Assembly: GCA_002781785.1 (NCBI GenBank)
Contig: PFGC01000019.1
Span: 1-33,429 of the forward strand
Origin: Candidatus Kerfeldbacteria bacterium CG15_BIG_FIL_POST_REV_8_21_14_020_45_12
GTDB taxonomy: Bacteria; Patescibacteriota; Patescibacteriia; UBA9570; XYC2-FULL-38-9
Direction: 5' to 3'
DNA length: 33,429 nt
Made by a program: the position numbers and the translations under genes. Shown piece after piece: positions 8,337 to 16,521 of the stretch (positions are counted from its first letter, which is position 1; the number at the start of each line of letters is the position of its first letter). The notes below the pieces were generated by a model, which made no database searches, was not told where the DNA came from, and was given only the letters and a program-made list of their open reading frames with translations.

Positions 8337-10445
8337 ATGAGTGAGAATAGTTCTGAATATGATATTCGTCGTGAGAAGGTAGCGAAGCTGCGCTTATTAG
8401 GGCTAGACCCATACCCAGCGACAACTAAGCGAACTATTTCGGTCCAAGGTTTTTTGGATGTGTTTGATGATTTGGAAGGGGAGAAGAAAACAGAATTTAT
8501 TTCTGGTCGAGTTAGATTACAAAGGGCTCATGGTAAATTGATCTTTATTACTATCGAGGATGCCTCTGGTCGCTTGCAAATTGTTTTAACTAACCAGGAT
8601 CTTTCTGAAGAGGATTTCTCCTTGGTGGTCGATGTAGTTGATGTTGGTGATATTGTAGAGGTTTCTGGGACGCCGTTTGTAACAAAAAAAGGTGAGCGGT
8701 CAATGCTAGCCAAGTCAGTTAGTATTCTGACCAAATCCGTTAGGCCATTGCCAGACAAGTGGAAGGGGATGCAAGATGATGAGGCTCGATACCGCAGGCG
8801 CTATGTGGATATGATTATGAGACCTGAACTGCGGGAGATGTTTCGAATGAAATCAATTTTCTGGCAGTCGATGCGACAATTTTTAGTGACTGAAGGTTTT
8901 TTAGAGGTGGAAACTCCGGTACTTGAAAATACTCCAGGAGGAGCTGACGCTGAGCCATTTGTGACTCATCATAAGGCATTGGATTTGGATCTGTATTTGC
9001 GTATATCTATGGGAGAGCTTTGGCAGAAACGGTTGATGGTAGGCGGTTTTGAAAAAACGTTTGAGATCGGACGACAATTTCGCAATGAGGGTTTAAGCCC
9101 CGAACATTTACAGGATTACACTCAGATGGAGTTTTACTGGTCTTTTGCGGATTACGAAATGGGTATGATTTTGGTAGAGAGAATGTATAAATATGTTGTA
9201 CAACAAACCTTCGGTAAGTTGGAATTTTCGATTAGAGGATTTGATATTGACCTAAATCAATCGTGGGGTCGGATTGACTACTGTGAGACAATTCTTGAGG
9301 CAACCGGCGTTGATGTAACTAGTGCTAGTGATGCAGAACTACAGGCGGCTGCTGAGAAATGTGGTGTCAACGTTTCCGAAATTAGGGGTAGAGGTAAACT
9401 GATTGATGCAATATGGAAGCAGTTGAGAAAGCAAATAGCAGGTCCTGTATTTTTAGTTAATCACCCTGTAGAGGTGTCACCCTTGGCTAAGCGCCACGCT
9501 GGAAGGTTAGACGTGGTTGAGAGGTTCCAGGTAATTTTAGCGGGATCTGAGGTAGGAAATGGCTATTCAGAGCTTAATGATCCAGCTGAACAGCACGAGC
9601 GCTTTTTAGACCAAGCTAAGCTGCGAGAGGCGGGCGATGGTGAGGCACAGATGCATGACGAAGAATTTGTTGAAGCGTTGGAGTTTGGTATGCCGCCAAC
9701 CTGTGGTTTTGGGGTAAGCGAAAGACTGTTTTCTTTTTTGATGGATAAGCCAATTAAGGAGTGTGTGATGTTTCCACTATTGAGACCAAAGCTGAGCGAT
9801 CAGTCAGTACAGACGTCTCCTGATTTAGTGGTTAATTCTGTAGAAGTTAAGTCTGTTGACGACACGACTTTGTCTAATTTTGACTCTGGTATTACTCGAG
9901 CAGAGGCTGAGAAGCTGGTTTTTAGTGAGGTGATTGACGAAGGGTTACGTCGTCACATGTTGGCTACTGAAAGTATTATGGTGGCTCTTGGTAAACATTT
10001 TGGAGCTAGTAGCCCAGAGGTGTGGGGAATCGCTGGTTTATTGCACGATGTTGATTATGAGAAGTGTGCCCTGGAAGAGCATAGCTTGGTGGGGGCTAAG
10101 ATGTTGGAGGAAAGAGGCGTTCACAAAGACGTGGTTGACGCAGTCCGTGAGCATAATTACATGCATAAAATTGAACCGAAGACACTGATGTCAAAAACTC
10201 TGATGTGTTTGGAGCAATTAACTGGGTTGATAATCGCTTGTGCGCTGGTGCGGCCGGATAAGAGTCTTGGGTCTGTAAAAGCCAGTAGTGTGCGTAAGAA
10301 GTTGAAGGACAAGTCTTTTGCTAGAGGAGTTGATCGAGAAATGGCGGCAAAATCAGAAGAGTTAATTGGATTACCGTTGGAGCAGGCGATTGAGATATGT
10401 TTAGCTGCTATGCAGCAAGATGCTGATAAATTAGGCTTAGCTTAG
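8337..10445 (+). CDS. lysS: Lysyl-tRNA synthetase (class II) fused to a C-terminal HD phosphohydrolase domain
   Basis: The 702-residue protein is about 200 residues longer than ordinary LysRS. Residues 1 to about 485 are a complete class II LysRS: an OB-fold anticodon-binding domain (about 50-145), motif 2 (FEIGRQFRNEGLSPEHLQDY, followed by a TQMEFY segment) and motif 3 near 465-484 (GFGVSERLF through FPLLRPK). After a polar linker, residues about 530-702 form an HD-superfamily domain resembling the stand-alone predicted hydrolases of COG2316. Candidate metal ligands are His540, His570-Asp571 (LLHDVDYE), His582 and His606-Asn607. The join is a single uninterrupted frame. LysRS charges tRNA-Lys and is a known producer of Ap4A; the HD activity is unknown. 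It lies in an operon with greA and serS and has no Shine-Dalgarno. Confidence 0.93.
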   Translation: MSENSSEYDIRREKVAKLRLLGLDPYPATTKRTISVQGFLDVFDDLEGEKKTEFISGRVRLQRAHGKLIFITIEDASGRLQIVLTNQDLSEEDFSLVVDVVDVGDIVEVSGTPFVTKKGERSMLAKSVSILTKSVRPLPDKWKGMQDDEARYRRRYVDMIMRPELREMFRMKSIFWQSMRQFLVTEGFLEVETPVLENTPGGADAEPFVTHHKALDLDLYLRISMGELWQKRLMVGGFEKTFEIGRQFRNEGLSPEHLQDYTQMEFYWSFADYEMGMILVERMYKYVVQQTFGKLEFSIRGFDIDLNQSWGRIDYCETILEATGVDVTSASDAELQAAAEKCGVNVSEIRGRGKLIDAIWKQLRKQIAGPVFLVNHPVEVSPLAKRHAGRLDVVERFQVILAGSEVGNGYSELNDPAEQHERFLDQAKLREAGDGEAQMHDEEFVEALEFGMPPTCGFGVSERLFSFLMDKPIKECVMFPLLRPKLSDQSVQTSPDLVVNSVEVKSVDDTTLSNFDSGITRAEAEKLVFSEVIDEGLRRHMLATESIMVALGKHFGASSPEVWGIAGLLHDVDYEKCALEEHSLVGAKMLEERGVHKDVVDAVREHNYMHKIEPKTLMSKTLMCLEQLTGLIIACALVRPDKSLGSVKASSVRKKLKDKSFARGVDREMAAKSEELIGLPLEQAIEICLAAMQQDADKLGLA

Positions 10446-10450
10446 ATTCT

Positions 10451-11740
10451 ATGTTGGACATGCAATTTATAAGGGATAACGCCGAGGCGGTCGCTGAGAA
10501 CGCTAAATTGCGGAATATGCCGGTTAATGTTCAAGTTTTACTTGAGTTAGATGAGCGCTATAGAAACCATCTACAGATTGCAGATGCTTTGCGCGCACAG
10601 AGGAATGATAATGCGGAGCGTTTGAATAAAATTCAGGACAAGTCCTCAATGGAAGCTCAGGAGATTATAGCTCTGGGAAAAGGTCTTAAGACTAAGCTTG
10701 CTGAGGTAGAGGCAGAGTTGGCCGAGATTAATAGTGAGTTAACTCCGGCTAAGTTGTCAGTACCAAACATGACACACCCGGGAGTTCCAGTTGGTAGTGA
10801 TGATGCTGGAAATGGTCAAATTGCTCAGCATAGTGAGCCGACTCGTTTTGAGTTTGAACCAAAGGATCACGTGGCCTTGGGTCAGGAGCTAGATATTTTG
10901 GATTTTGATCGTGGATCAGCTGTAGCGGGTGCCGGTTTTTATTTTGTGAAGGGAGCCGCGGCTTTATTGGAGATGGCCCTGGTAAACTATGCCATGGAGG
11001 TTTGTCGGTCTGAGGGGTTTTCTCCAATGATAACTCCTGATTTGGCTTATCAGGAAATACTGGAGGGAACTGGTTATAATCCAAGAGGTGACGAAACGCA
11101 AATTTATAGTATTGAGGGAACTGATTTGTCCTTAATTGCGACTTCAGAAATTGCGTTAGCTGGGTATTATAAGGATCACACCTTTGCGGCTGGTGAATTG
11201 GATGAGCCAAAACGGATAGTTGCTGTATCTCATTGTTTTAGAACTGAGGCCGGTTCATATGGTCGAGAGTCACGGGGACTTTATCGAGTGCATCAGTTTA
11301 CCAAAGTTGAAATGTTCATTTTTTGTCAGCCTAAGGATTCGGATAAAATGCACGATGAAATTCTTAGAGTAGAGCGAAAAATAATGGACGGTTTAGAATT
11401 ACCTTATCGGGTAGTTGATTGTTGTACTGGAGATTTAGGGGGCTCGGCCTATCGAAAATACGACATCGAGGCCTGGATGCCATTTAAGAATGATTGGGGT
11501 GAGGTAACATCAACCTCAAATTGCACAGATTTTCAGGCACGCCGTTTGAATACCAAGTATGTTACCGATAGTGGCAAGAGGGAATTGGTACACACTCTAA
11601 ATGGAACCGCTGTGGTATCGTCTCGTGTACCGCTGGCAATTATGGAAAACTATCAGCAAGCGGATGGATCTATTAAAATTCCGACCGTGTTGCATCCTTA
11701 CATGCAAGGGGTAACGGAAATTAAAAAAGAGGCAAAGTAG
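10451..11740 (+). CDS. serS: Seryl-tRNA synthetase
   Basis: The 429-residue protein matches SerRS throughout. It starts with MLDMQFIRDNAEAV, continues with the long antiparallel coiled-coil tRNA-binding arm (about residues 30-100), and has class II motif 2 (FRTEAGSYGRESRGLYRVHQ, then FTKVEMF) and the C-terminal ENYQQADGSIKIPTVLHPYM. Motif 3 is slightly unusual (NGTAVVSSRVPLAIMENYQ; most homologues have NGSGLAVGRT), but the class II arginine is retained. It charges tRNA-Ser. It begins 5 bases after lysS, so it shares the greA promoter. The TAG stop is one base from the stop of the convergent FemX-like gene, with no terminator between them. Confidence 0.97.
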   Translation: MLDMQFIRDNAEAVAENAKLRNMPVNVQVLLELDERYRNHLQIADALRAQRNDNAERLNKIQDKSSMEAQEIIALGKGLKTKLAEVEAELAEINSELTPAKLSVPNMTHPGVPVGSDDAGNGQIAQHSEPTRFEFEPKDHVALGQELDILDFDRGSAVAGAGFYFVKGAAALLEMALVNYAMEVCRSEGFSPMITPDLAYQEILEGTGYNPRGDETQIYSIEGTDLSLIATSEIALAGYYKDHTFAAGELDEPKRIVAVSHCFRTEAGSYGRESRGLYRVHQFTKVEMFIFCQPKDSDKMHDEILRVERKIMDGLELPYRVVDCCTGDLGGSAYRKYDIEAWMPFKNDWGEVTSTSNCTDFQARRLNTKYVTDSGKRELVHTLNGTAVVSSRVPLAIMENYQQADGSIKIPTVLHPYMQGVTEIKKEAK

Positions 11741-11741
11741 T

Positions 11742-12788
11742 TTATTGTCCGCGCTTTAAACGCCTAACTGTTTCTATGGTCCAGGTAAATGGATAAGTAG
11801 AACTAAGGGGTAGGTCATGACAGTGGAGGATATCAAATTGGCTTCCGCCAAAGCCTCTTTTAAAGCGACTGATACCTATCCATGGGTGTTGTCTTTTTAA
11901 GAGGCGTGACTTCTCTTTGTTTTCAGGGACAACTCCCCAAAAATTGTAAGTTTTGCAATTGCGCTTTTTAGCCTCTTTGATAGCTTCCCACTGGAGGAGA
12001 TAGCTGGCTGGAATTTTATTGTAGTCGGAGCGAGAAGCGCCGTGATGGTAGGATCCAATGTCACCATAGTACATCATGATGGCTGCCGATATTGGAATAT
12101 CTTGGTACCAGGCAATGAAGACTCTAGCTACATCACTTTCGCGAAAGGCCTCAACTTGAGCCCTGAAGTAATCGTCCTTGTAAGGGGTAAATTTATGTCT
12201 CTCAACGGTTTGTTGGTGAATATCTATGAATATATCAACTGCTTCAGGTGTGTTCGTCTGTTCAATCCTCACTCCGTCTCGCTCAGCTCGTCTAATAAGA
12301 TTGCGCATGGTCTTGCGCATACCTTTCAGCACCTCTTCTTCAGGTGATGAAATATCGAGGAGCCAAAGATTCTCGGCCAATAGGTGGATTGGTGCAGGTC
12401 TCCAACCAGCTCCGTGATACAGCTGACGGTTTTGTGTGGAGTCGATAATGAAGGGAGATGATCGAACAAAATCTAGGTCGTTGTCCTTGCCAATAGATTT
12501 TAGATGTCGGGTGATTTCTGGAAGCGCTTTCCAGGCAGAGGCGGTTAGTACTGGGCCGTATGGCAAAAAGAGATAATTACCGCGTCTAGCGTGAACGACG
12601 ATGGCTAAAGCTAGTCCAACCATGTCGCCTGAGTCGTCGTCGTAAAATGCTAGCGTCAGCGTCTGTTCACCAAGGCTGGCGTGGAGTTTTTGCATTTCCC
12701 AAGCCTGCAGAAATGGAGGTGTGGATCTGTTTAGTAAAAAAGCTTGCCAGTCTGCTTGAGAGGGGTTGTGATCGACTCGAATATTCAT
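11742..12788 (-). CDS. FemX/FemAB-like aminoacyltransferase (peptidoglycan interpeptide bridge)
   Basis: The 348-residue protein has the tandem GNAT fold typical of FemX/FemAB. Signatures are the N-terminal PPFLQAWEMQKLH (family form: FLQSWEWGEF), the central WLLDISSPEEEVLKGMRKTMR with RNLIRRAERDGV, the second-GNAT FIAWYQDIPISAAIMMYYGD, and YNFWGVVPENKEKSR. The terminal GISRFKRGFGG is also diagnostic. These enzymes move an amino acid from aminoacyl-tRNA onto the stem-peptide lysine of lipid II or UDP-MurNAc-pentapeptide on the inner face of the membrane. It is the last gene of a four-gene operon and overlaps the DegT gene by 4 bp (ATGA). Which amino acid it adds cannot be read from the sequence. 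Confidence 0.88.
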   Translation of the reverse strand: MNIRVDHNPSQADWQAFLLNRSTPPFLQAWEMQKLHASLGEQTLTLAFYDDDSGDMVGLALAIVVHARRGNYLFLPYGPVLTASAWKALPEITRHLKSIGKDNDLDFVRSSPFIIDSTQNRQLYHGAGWRPAPIHLLAENLWLLDISSPEEEVLKGMRKTMRNLIRRAERDGVRIEQTNTPEAVDIFIDIHQQTVERHKFTPYKDDYFRAQVEAFRESDVARVFIAWYQDIPISAAIMMYYGDIGSYHHGASRSDYNKIPASYLLQWEAIKEAKKRNCKTYNFWGVVPENKEKSRLLKRQHPWIGISRFKRGFGGSQFDILHCHDLPLSSTYPFTWTIETVRRLKRGQ

Positions 12789-14038
12789 GAAGCTGCCTGA
12801 TTTATAAAATTGATGACTTGCTGGGCCGCGGTGGGTGAGGTAAGTGGATTGGTCGGTAGATTAACAATGCGGGTTGCTAGTCGTTCTGCTGCTGGACATG
12901 AACCATCGATGTAGCCTATGTCTGAGTGGTTTGCGCTGCAGGGGATGACTATATCTGTGTACCAATCGCCCAGCAGTATACCCTGTAAGCGGCCTTTTTT
13001 CAACAGTTCCGTCTGGTTTTTAACTTCTATGCTGTAACGAAGATAGAGCGGTTTTGAGTTAGGTGGAATTTGCTGTGACGGGTGTTTAATATTGGCCCGA
13101 TACATTTTTGCAATGGAGTGGCGATGCTCTAGGTTTTTTGGTAACTGTTGGTACTGTTGGATGGCTAGATGTGCAATGGCATTGGGCAGCCGATAAACTT
13201 GTGCTGGAGCCTGGCCGGCCTTTTCTTGTGTGCTTAAAACATCTGGAAGTAATCTAAGCTTGCGTCCTACAGCGATTATAACTTTACCCACGTTAACTAC
13301 GTAATATAGGCGCTTAGCCACACTAAAAATGACAGGGTGCAGCAGTCGTTGTTTTATCCAAAAAAGACTGGGTAGTGGGAGTTTAGGCTCAAGGTTGCTT
13401 AGGTGTTTTTGTAGATCTTTTCGAAAGGCTATAGCCATACCGCCAGAGACACTGGAAATAACTTTATCACGACCGAAGGAAAAGATAGCAGCATCGCCAA
13501 AACTTCCAATTGGCTGTGAATTGACACTGACTCCTAATGAGTGGGCACAATCTTCAATCAGTGTGATACTGTGATCTTGGCAAATTTTTTGTATAGAGAG
13601 GATGTCAGCTGGTACGCCGAATGTATGTTGAACAATTACTGCGGTAATTCTGTGATTTTTTGAAAGGGTGGCTTTGAGGATTTCCGGACTCAGGTTGTAG
13701 GTAGAGTCAATATCAAGAAACCTAGGTGTGCCTCCAGCCGCACGGATGGCGTTTGGTACAACAATACAGGTAAAGGCTTGGGTGACAACCTCGTCACCTG
13801 GTTTTAAGTTGAGCCCCTCAAGTACTAAGCGCAGGGCCGATCTACCGCTGTCTACGGCGAGGGCAGTAGACCCTGGATAATCTCTTTTAAAACTATTCTC
13901 TAGTTGGACAATGTGAGGACCTTTTTTCCAGTACCGCCATAGCCAAGGAGTTATCAAATATCGCAAGGCTAGCCGTATGTCCTGCTTTGAAGCATTTGGC
14001 GAGAGGTGAGGTGAAATTGGAGATTTGAATAGAGGCAT
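12785..14038 (-). CDS. DegT/DnrJ/EryC1/StrS family PLP-dependent aminotransferase
   Basis: From the ATG at 14038 the product has 417 residues. An upstream in-frame start at 14095 would lie inside the MurF-like gene, so the start just after the MurF stop (TAA, 14042-14040) is preferred. It has the fold type I pattern of sugar or polyketide aminotransferases: VDSGRSALRLVLEGLNLKPG, DEVVTQAFTCIVVPNAIRAA, IEDCAHSLGV and the Schiff-base lysine Lys192 in FSFGRDKVISSVSGG. Family members usually transaminate nucleotide-activated keto-sugars. Here the gene lies between a Mur ligase and a FemX-like gene in a coupled operon, so a role in envelope precursor synthesis is likely. The substrate is unknown. 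Confidence 0.88.
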   Translation of the reverse strand: MPLFKSPISPHLSPNASKQDIRLALRYLITPWLWRYWKKGPHIVQLENSFKRDYPGSTALAVDSGRSALRLVLEGLNLKPGDEVVTQAFTCIVVPNAIRAAGGTPRFLDIDSTYNLSPEILKATLSKNHRITAVIVQHTFGVPADILSIQKICQDHSITLIEDCAHSLGVSVNSQPIGSFGDAAIFSFGRDKVISSVSGGMAIAFRKDLQKHLSNLEPKLPLPSLFWIKQRLLHPVIFSVAKRLYYVVNVGKVIIAVGRKLRLLPDVLSTQEKAGQAPAQVYRLPNAIAHLAIQQYQQLPKNLEHRHSIAKMYRANIKHPSQQIPPNSKPLYLRYSIEVKNQTELLKKGRLQGILLGDWYTDIVIPCSANHSDIGYIDGSCPAAERLATRIVNLPTNPLTSPTAAQQVINFINQAAS

Positions 14039-14039
14039 A

Positions 14040-15680
14040 TTAACTAATGTCGGGAACGATGAAATTTCTGATCTTAGTTTGAACTCTACCTTCAATCAGC
14101 ACAATATCATCAGTGGTGATATCGCTAAGTTTATTTTCTATTAAACGGTCAATTCGTTCGTCTACAATAATTTGTTCCGCGGACATACCGGCGGCCATGG
14201 CTGATTCTGAGAGCGGGCGACTAAAGTCACGCTTGGTAATTATCAACAAATCGGCTACCTCGGCTATGCGCTGTCCGACAGAACGATGATGTTTATCGCT
14301 GTCTGTACCTAGCTCCAACATTCCTGGTGTAATGACAATTTTCCTTTTATCTGTAAAAAGTGCGAGATAGTCTAGGGCTGCTAAGAAGCCATCCGGGTTA
14401 GCGTTATAACTATCGTCTATTACAGAGTAGTGATGACGCCCGTTTTTAAGTTGCATCGTGCCGGCAGGTGCACTTAAGCGATCAAGGCCCGCTACTATTT
14501 CCTCAATCGGCATTGCTAAATGGTTTGCTACAGCGACGGCAGCTAGTACAGCCGGCAAAGCTTGAACACCGTTTAAACTAACTTGAGCACGAGTGCGTTG
14601 CAGGCCGATATGTAGAGTAAATTTAATCTGATGTGGGATTACGACTATATCGGTGGCGTAGATGTGGGCGTTATCAAGAACTGAGAAATAATGCACGGGA
14701 GCGGGACTATATTGGGCTATTTCGCGACAGGCCTGAAGGTCACGATTAAGTATGGCTAAACCTGATGCTGGTAAGCATTGTAAAAGCTCGGCTTTAGTTT
14801 TCTTAATTATCTCGAGCGATCCAAACAGAGATAGGTGTTGTCCGCTGACCGCTGTGATTACTCCAATGATTGGCGAGACAAGATTACAGATGGCAGCTAT
14901 TTCACCGGGGCGATAGGCTCCCATTTCTACAATTAAAATTTCGTGGTCTTCTTTAAGGGACGATAAAATCGTTTGAGCCACTCCGATGTCGACGTTTATA
15001 TTTTTAGGTGTTGCTAAAACCTTCCAGCGCTTTTCTAATATAATCTTAAGAAAATGCTTCGTCGAGGTTTTTCCAAAACTGCCGGTAATACCAATGACAA
15101 TTGGGTTTACCTTTTGAAGTTTGATTTTAGCTTGGTGGAGAGTGGATTTTTTTTGTGAATTAACAAGTGGTCTAAGTAATTCAATCCAGATAGTTACAAT
15201 CAGCGGAACGGCGGCAAGTAGTAGTGACAACACTCCGAAATGACTGGTTGGGATTGAGGTCTCAGGGAGAGCTAACCGGATCAAAACGTAGAGCACAGCC
15301 AGGGTCGTGAATGAGGCAAGGGAAGTGATTATGGTCTTAGTAGTCCAGAGAGGCCTAGCCGGTCTTCGCACAACGCGAGCGCACTCAAGGGCAATTAAAA
15401 CACACCAGGGTAGAAAAATTATGGCGATCAGATTTGAGTCACCCCAGGCCTGAGCTGTTAGTAAGTATACTCCAGCGACGATCTCGATAAAGATCCAGGG
15501 AGATAAAATGAAAAGTTTACCGCTACGTGTAGAGAAGTAGTCCTTTAATCTGTCCCAACGATATTCTTTAATTTGCCAGACCGATGTCCAGCGCAAAATA
15601 GCTCCGGCTACGGGTAAAATAAATAATACATGTAGCAAGATGTCCAGTGGCCAGTAGTAGTCTATGAAAAGTTGATTCAT
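14040..15680 (-). CDS. MurF-type Mur ligase with an N-terminal multispan membrane domain
   Basis: The 546-residue protein has about five predicted membrane helices in the first 190 residues. An ATP-dependent Mur ligase core follows, with P-loop GITGSFGKTSTK near residue 200, LIVEMGAYRPGEI, the central-domain AVSGQHLSLFGS and the C-terminal MurF signature VIDDSYNANPDGFLAALDYL. MurF adds D-Ala-D-Ala to UDP-MurNAc-tripeptide. The usual N-terminal UDP-MurNAc-binding domain of MurF is absent and a membrane region takes its place, so the substrate might be lipid-linked, or the enzyme might not be MurF in the strict sense. It overlaps the hydrolase gene by 4 bp (ATGA) and is one base from the DegT gene. 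I am sure of a Mur ligase and fairly sure of the MurF type. Confidence 0.88.
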   Translation of the reverse strand: MNQLFIDYYWPLDILLHVLFILPVAGAILRWTSVWQIKEYRWDRLKDYFSTRSGKLFILSPWIFIEIVAGVYLLTAQAWGDSNLIAIIFLPWCVLIALECARVVRRPARPLWTTKTIITSLASFTTLAVLYVLIRLALPETSIPTSHFGVLSLLLAAVPLIVTIWIELLRPLVNSQKKSTLHQAKIKLQKVNPIVIGITGSFGKTSTKHFLKIILEKRWKVLATPKNINVDIGVAQTILSSLKEDHEILIVEMGAYRPGEIAAICNLVSPIIGVITAVSGQHLSLFGSLEIIKKTKAELLQCLPASGLAILNRDLQACREIAQYSPAPVHYFSVLDNAHIYATDIVVIPHQIKFTLHIGLQRTRAQVSLNGVQALPAVLAAVAVANHLAMPIEEIVAGLDRLSAPAGTMQLKNGRHHYSVIDDSYNANPDGFLAALDYLALFTDKRKIVITPGMLELGTDSDKHHRSVGQRIAEVADLLIITKRDFSRPLSESAMAAGMSAEQIIVDERIDRLIENKLSDITTDDIVLIEGRVQTKIRNFIVPDIS

Positions 15681-16465
15681 AGGAATGATTTTAGTCGGTT
15701 GGCAATTTGGGTAGCGTGCGTCCGGTGGATGCCGTGTCGACCATCTTCAAAAATTGTGAGGTTTGCTTGCTTCATTACTTTGGTCATGTACTCTCCATCG
15801 CTAACAGGGACATAGCTGTCGTGTCGTCCCCAGAAGATTTCGGTTGGATGTTGTACGTTGGGTAGTAGAGCAGTTAGGTCCTCCTGCGTAACTAGTGAAA
15901 ACGTCTCCTTCATAACACCATCTAAAATTATGTAATCGTTGCCACCGATGGCTTTGTATCCAATCTTTCTGACAATAGGGAATAAGGGCCTGAGCAGTGG
16001 AAACTGAAAAAGTTTTTTTATACGACTGGCCCGAGACTCTCGACTGGCAATATACTCAAGGTTGCCGCGGATGCCAGCTGGTGCTAGGTAAGCTATTTTT
16101 CTTACAAGATCAGGTCTGTCGTTTAATAGTTTTGTGGCAATACGTCCGCCAAAAGAGTGGACAACTAGATCAACTTGGCCTATTGATAGAGCTTCAATAT
16201 ATTTTACGACGCATGAAGAGTAGTCAGCCACGCTCCAAGCCTGGAGTGGGGGAGCGGATTCACCAAAGCCAGGTAGGTCTAAGGCGATGAGATGACGGTG
16301 TGTGGAGAGCTGATTATTCAATTCTGTCATGAGGGTTTGAAATGATTCAGCCGAACCACCCCAGCCGTGCAAAAAAAGAATGACCGGCTGACTTGAGTCG
16401 TTTGCGAGCTCAATATAGGACAGTTGGTTTTTTCCGACAGTGATGTTTTTTCTGGTTCCAAGCAT
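15677..16465 (-). CDS. Alpha/beta-fold hydrolase
   Basis: The 262-residue protein (from the ATG at 16465) has the full alpha/beta-hydrolase pattern: the oxyanion HGWGGSAESF near residue 32, nucleophile Ser104 in the elbow VVHSFGGR, the acid in WGRHDSYVP and the catalytic His in the C-terminal EDGRHGIHRTHA. There is no signal peptide. The substrate cannot be predicted. An upstream ATG at 16471 exists, but it lies directly against the -10 box TATACT; a transcript starting 6 bp after that box would begin exactly at the 16465 ATG, so this start is preferred. It is the first gene of the operon leading to MurF, DegT and FemX, which suggests a role in envelope precursor or lipid metabolism. Confidence 0.88.
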   Translation of the reverse strand: MLGTRKNITVGKNQLSYIELANDSSQPVILFLHGWGGSAESFQTLMTELNNQLSTHRHLIALDLPGFGESAPPLQAWSVADYSSCVVKYIEALSIGQVDLVVHSFGGRIATKLLNDRPDLVRKIAYLAPAGIRGNLEYIASRESRASRIKKLFQFPLLRPLFPIVRKIGYKAIGGNDYIILDGVMKETFSLVTQEDLTALLPNVQHPTEIFWGRHDSYVPVSDGEYMTKVMKQANLTIFEDGRHGIHRTHATQIANRLKSFL

Positions 16466-16471
16466 TGGCAT

Positions 16472-16500
16472 AGTATACTGAATTTGCCTTTATAATTCAA
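16472..16500 (-). promoter_or_regulatory. Promoter of the hydrolase-murF-degT-femX operon, probably leaderless
   Basis: On the minus strand, TTGAAT (16500-16495) and TATACT (16477-16472) are spaced 17 bp. Six bases later comes the ATG at 16465, the textbook position of +1. The mRNA would therefore begin with its own start codon. It overlaps the divergent ftsQ promoter. Confidence 0.7.
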
Positions 16501-16512
16501 GTTGCGTACAAT
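16484..16512 (+). promoter_or_regulatory. Promoter of the ftsQ-like gene, near-leaderless
   Basis: TTGCCT (16484-16489) and TACAAT (16507-16512) are separated by 17 bp. The ATG at 16522 follows after only 9 bases, so transcription would start about 3 nt before it. The region is shared with the divergent operon promoter; the two -35 boxes overlap the opposite promoter's spacer. Confidence 0.65.
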
Positions 16513-16521
16513 ACGCAAAGT

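Noticed and set aside
10749-11210. Minus-strand 153-codon frame within serS
   Set aside because: Low-complexity translation rich in Pro, His and Gln, antisense to a secure serS; no supporting signals.
14039-14095. Upstream start of the DegT gene at 14095
   Set aside because: It lies within the 3' end of the MurF-like gene and adds non-conserved residues; the ATG at 14038 follows the MurF stop directly.
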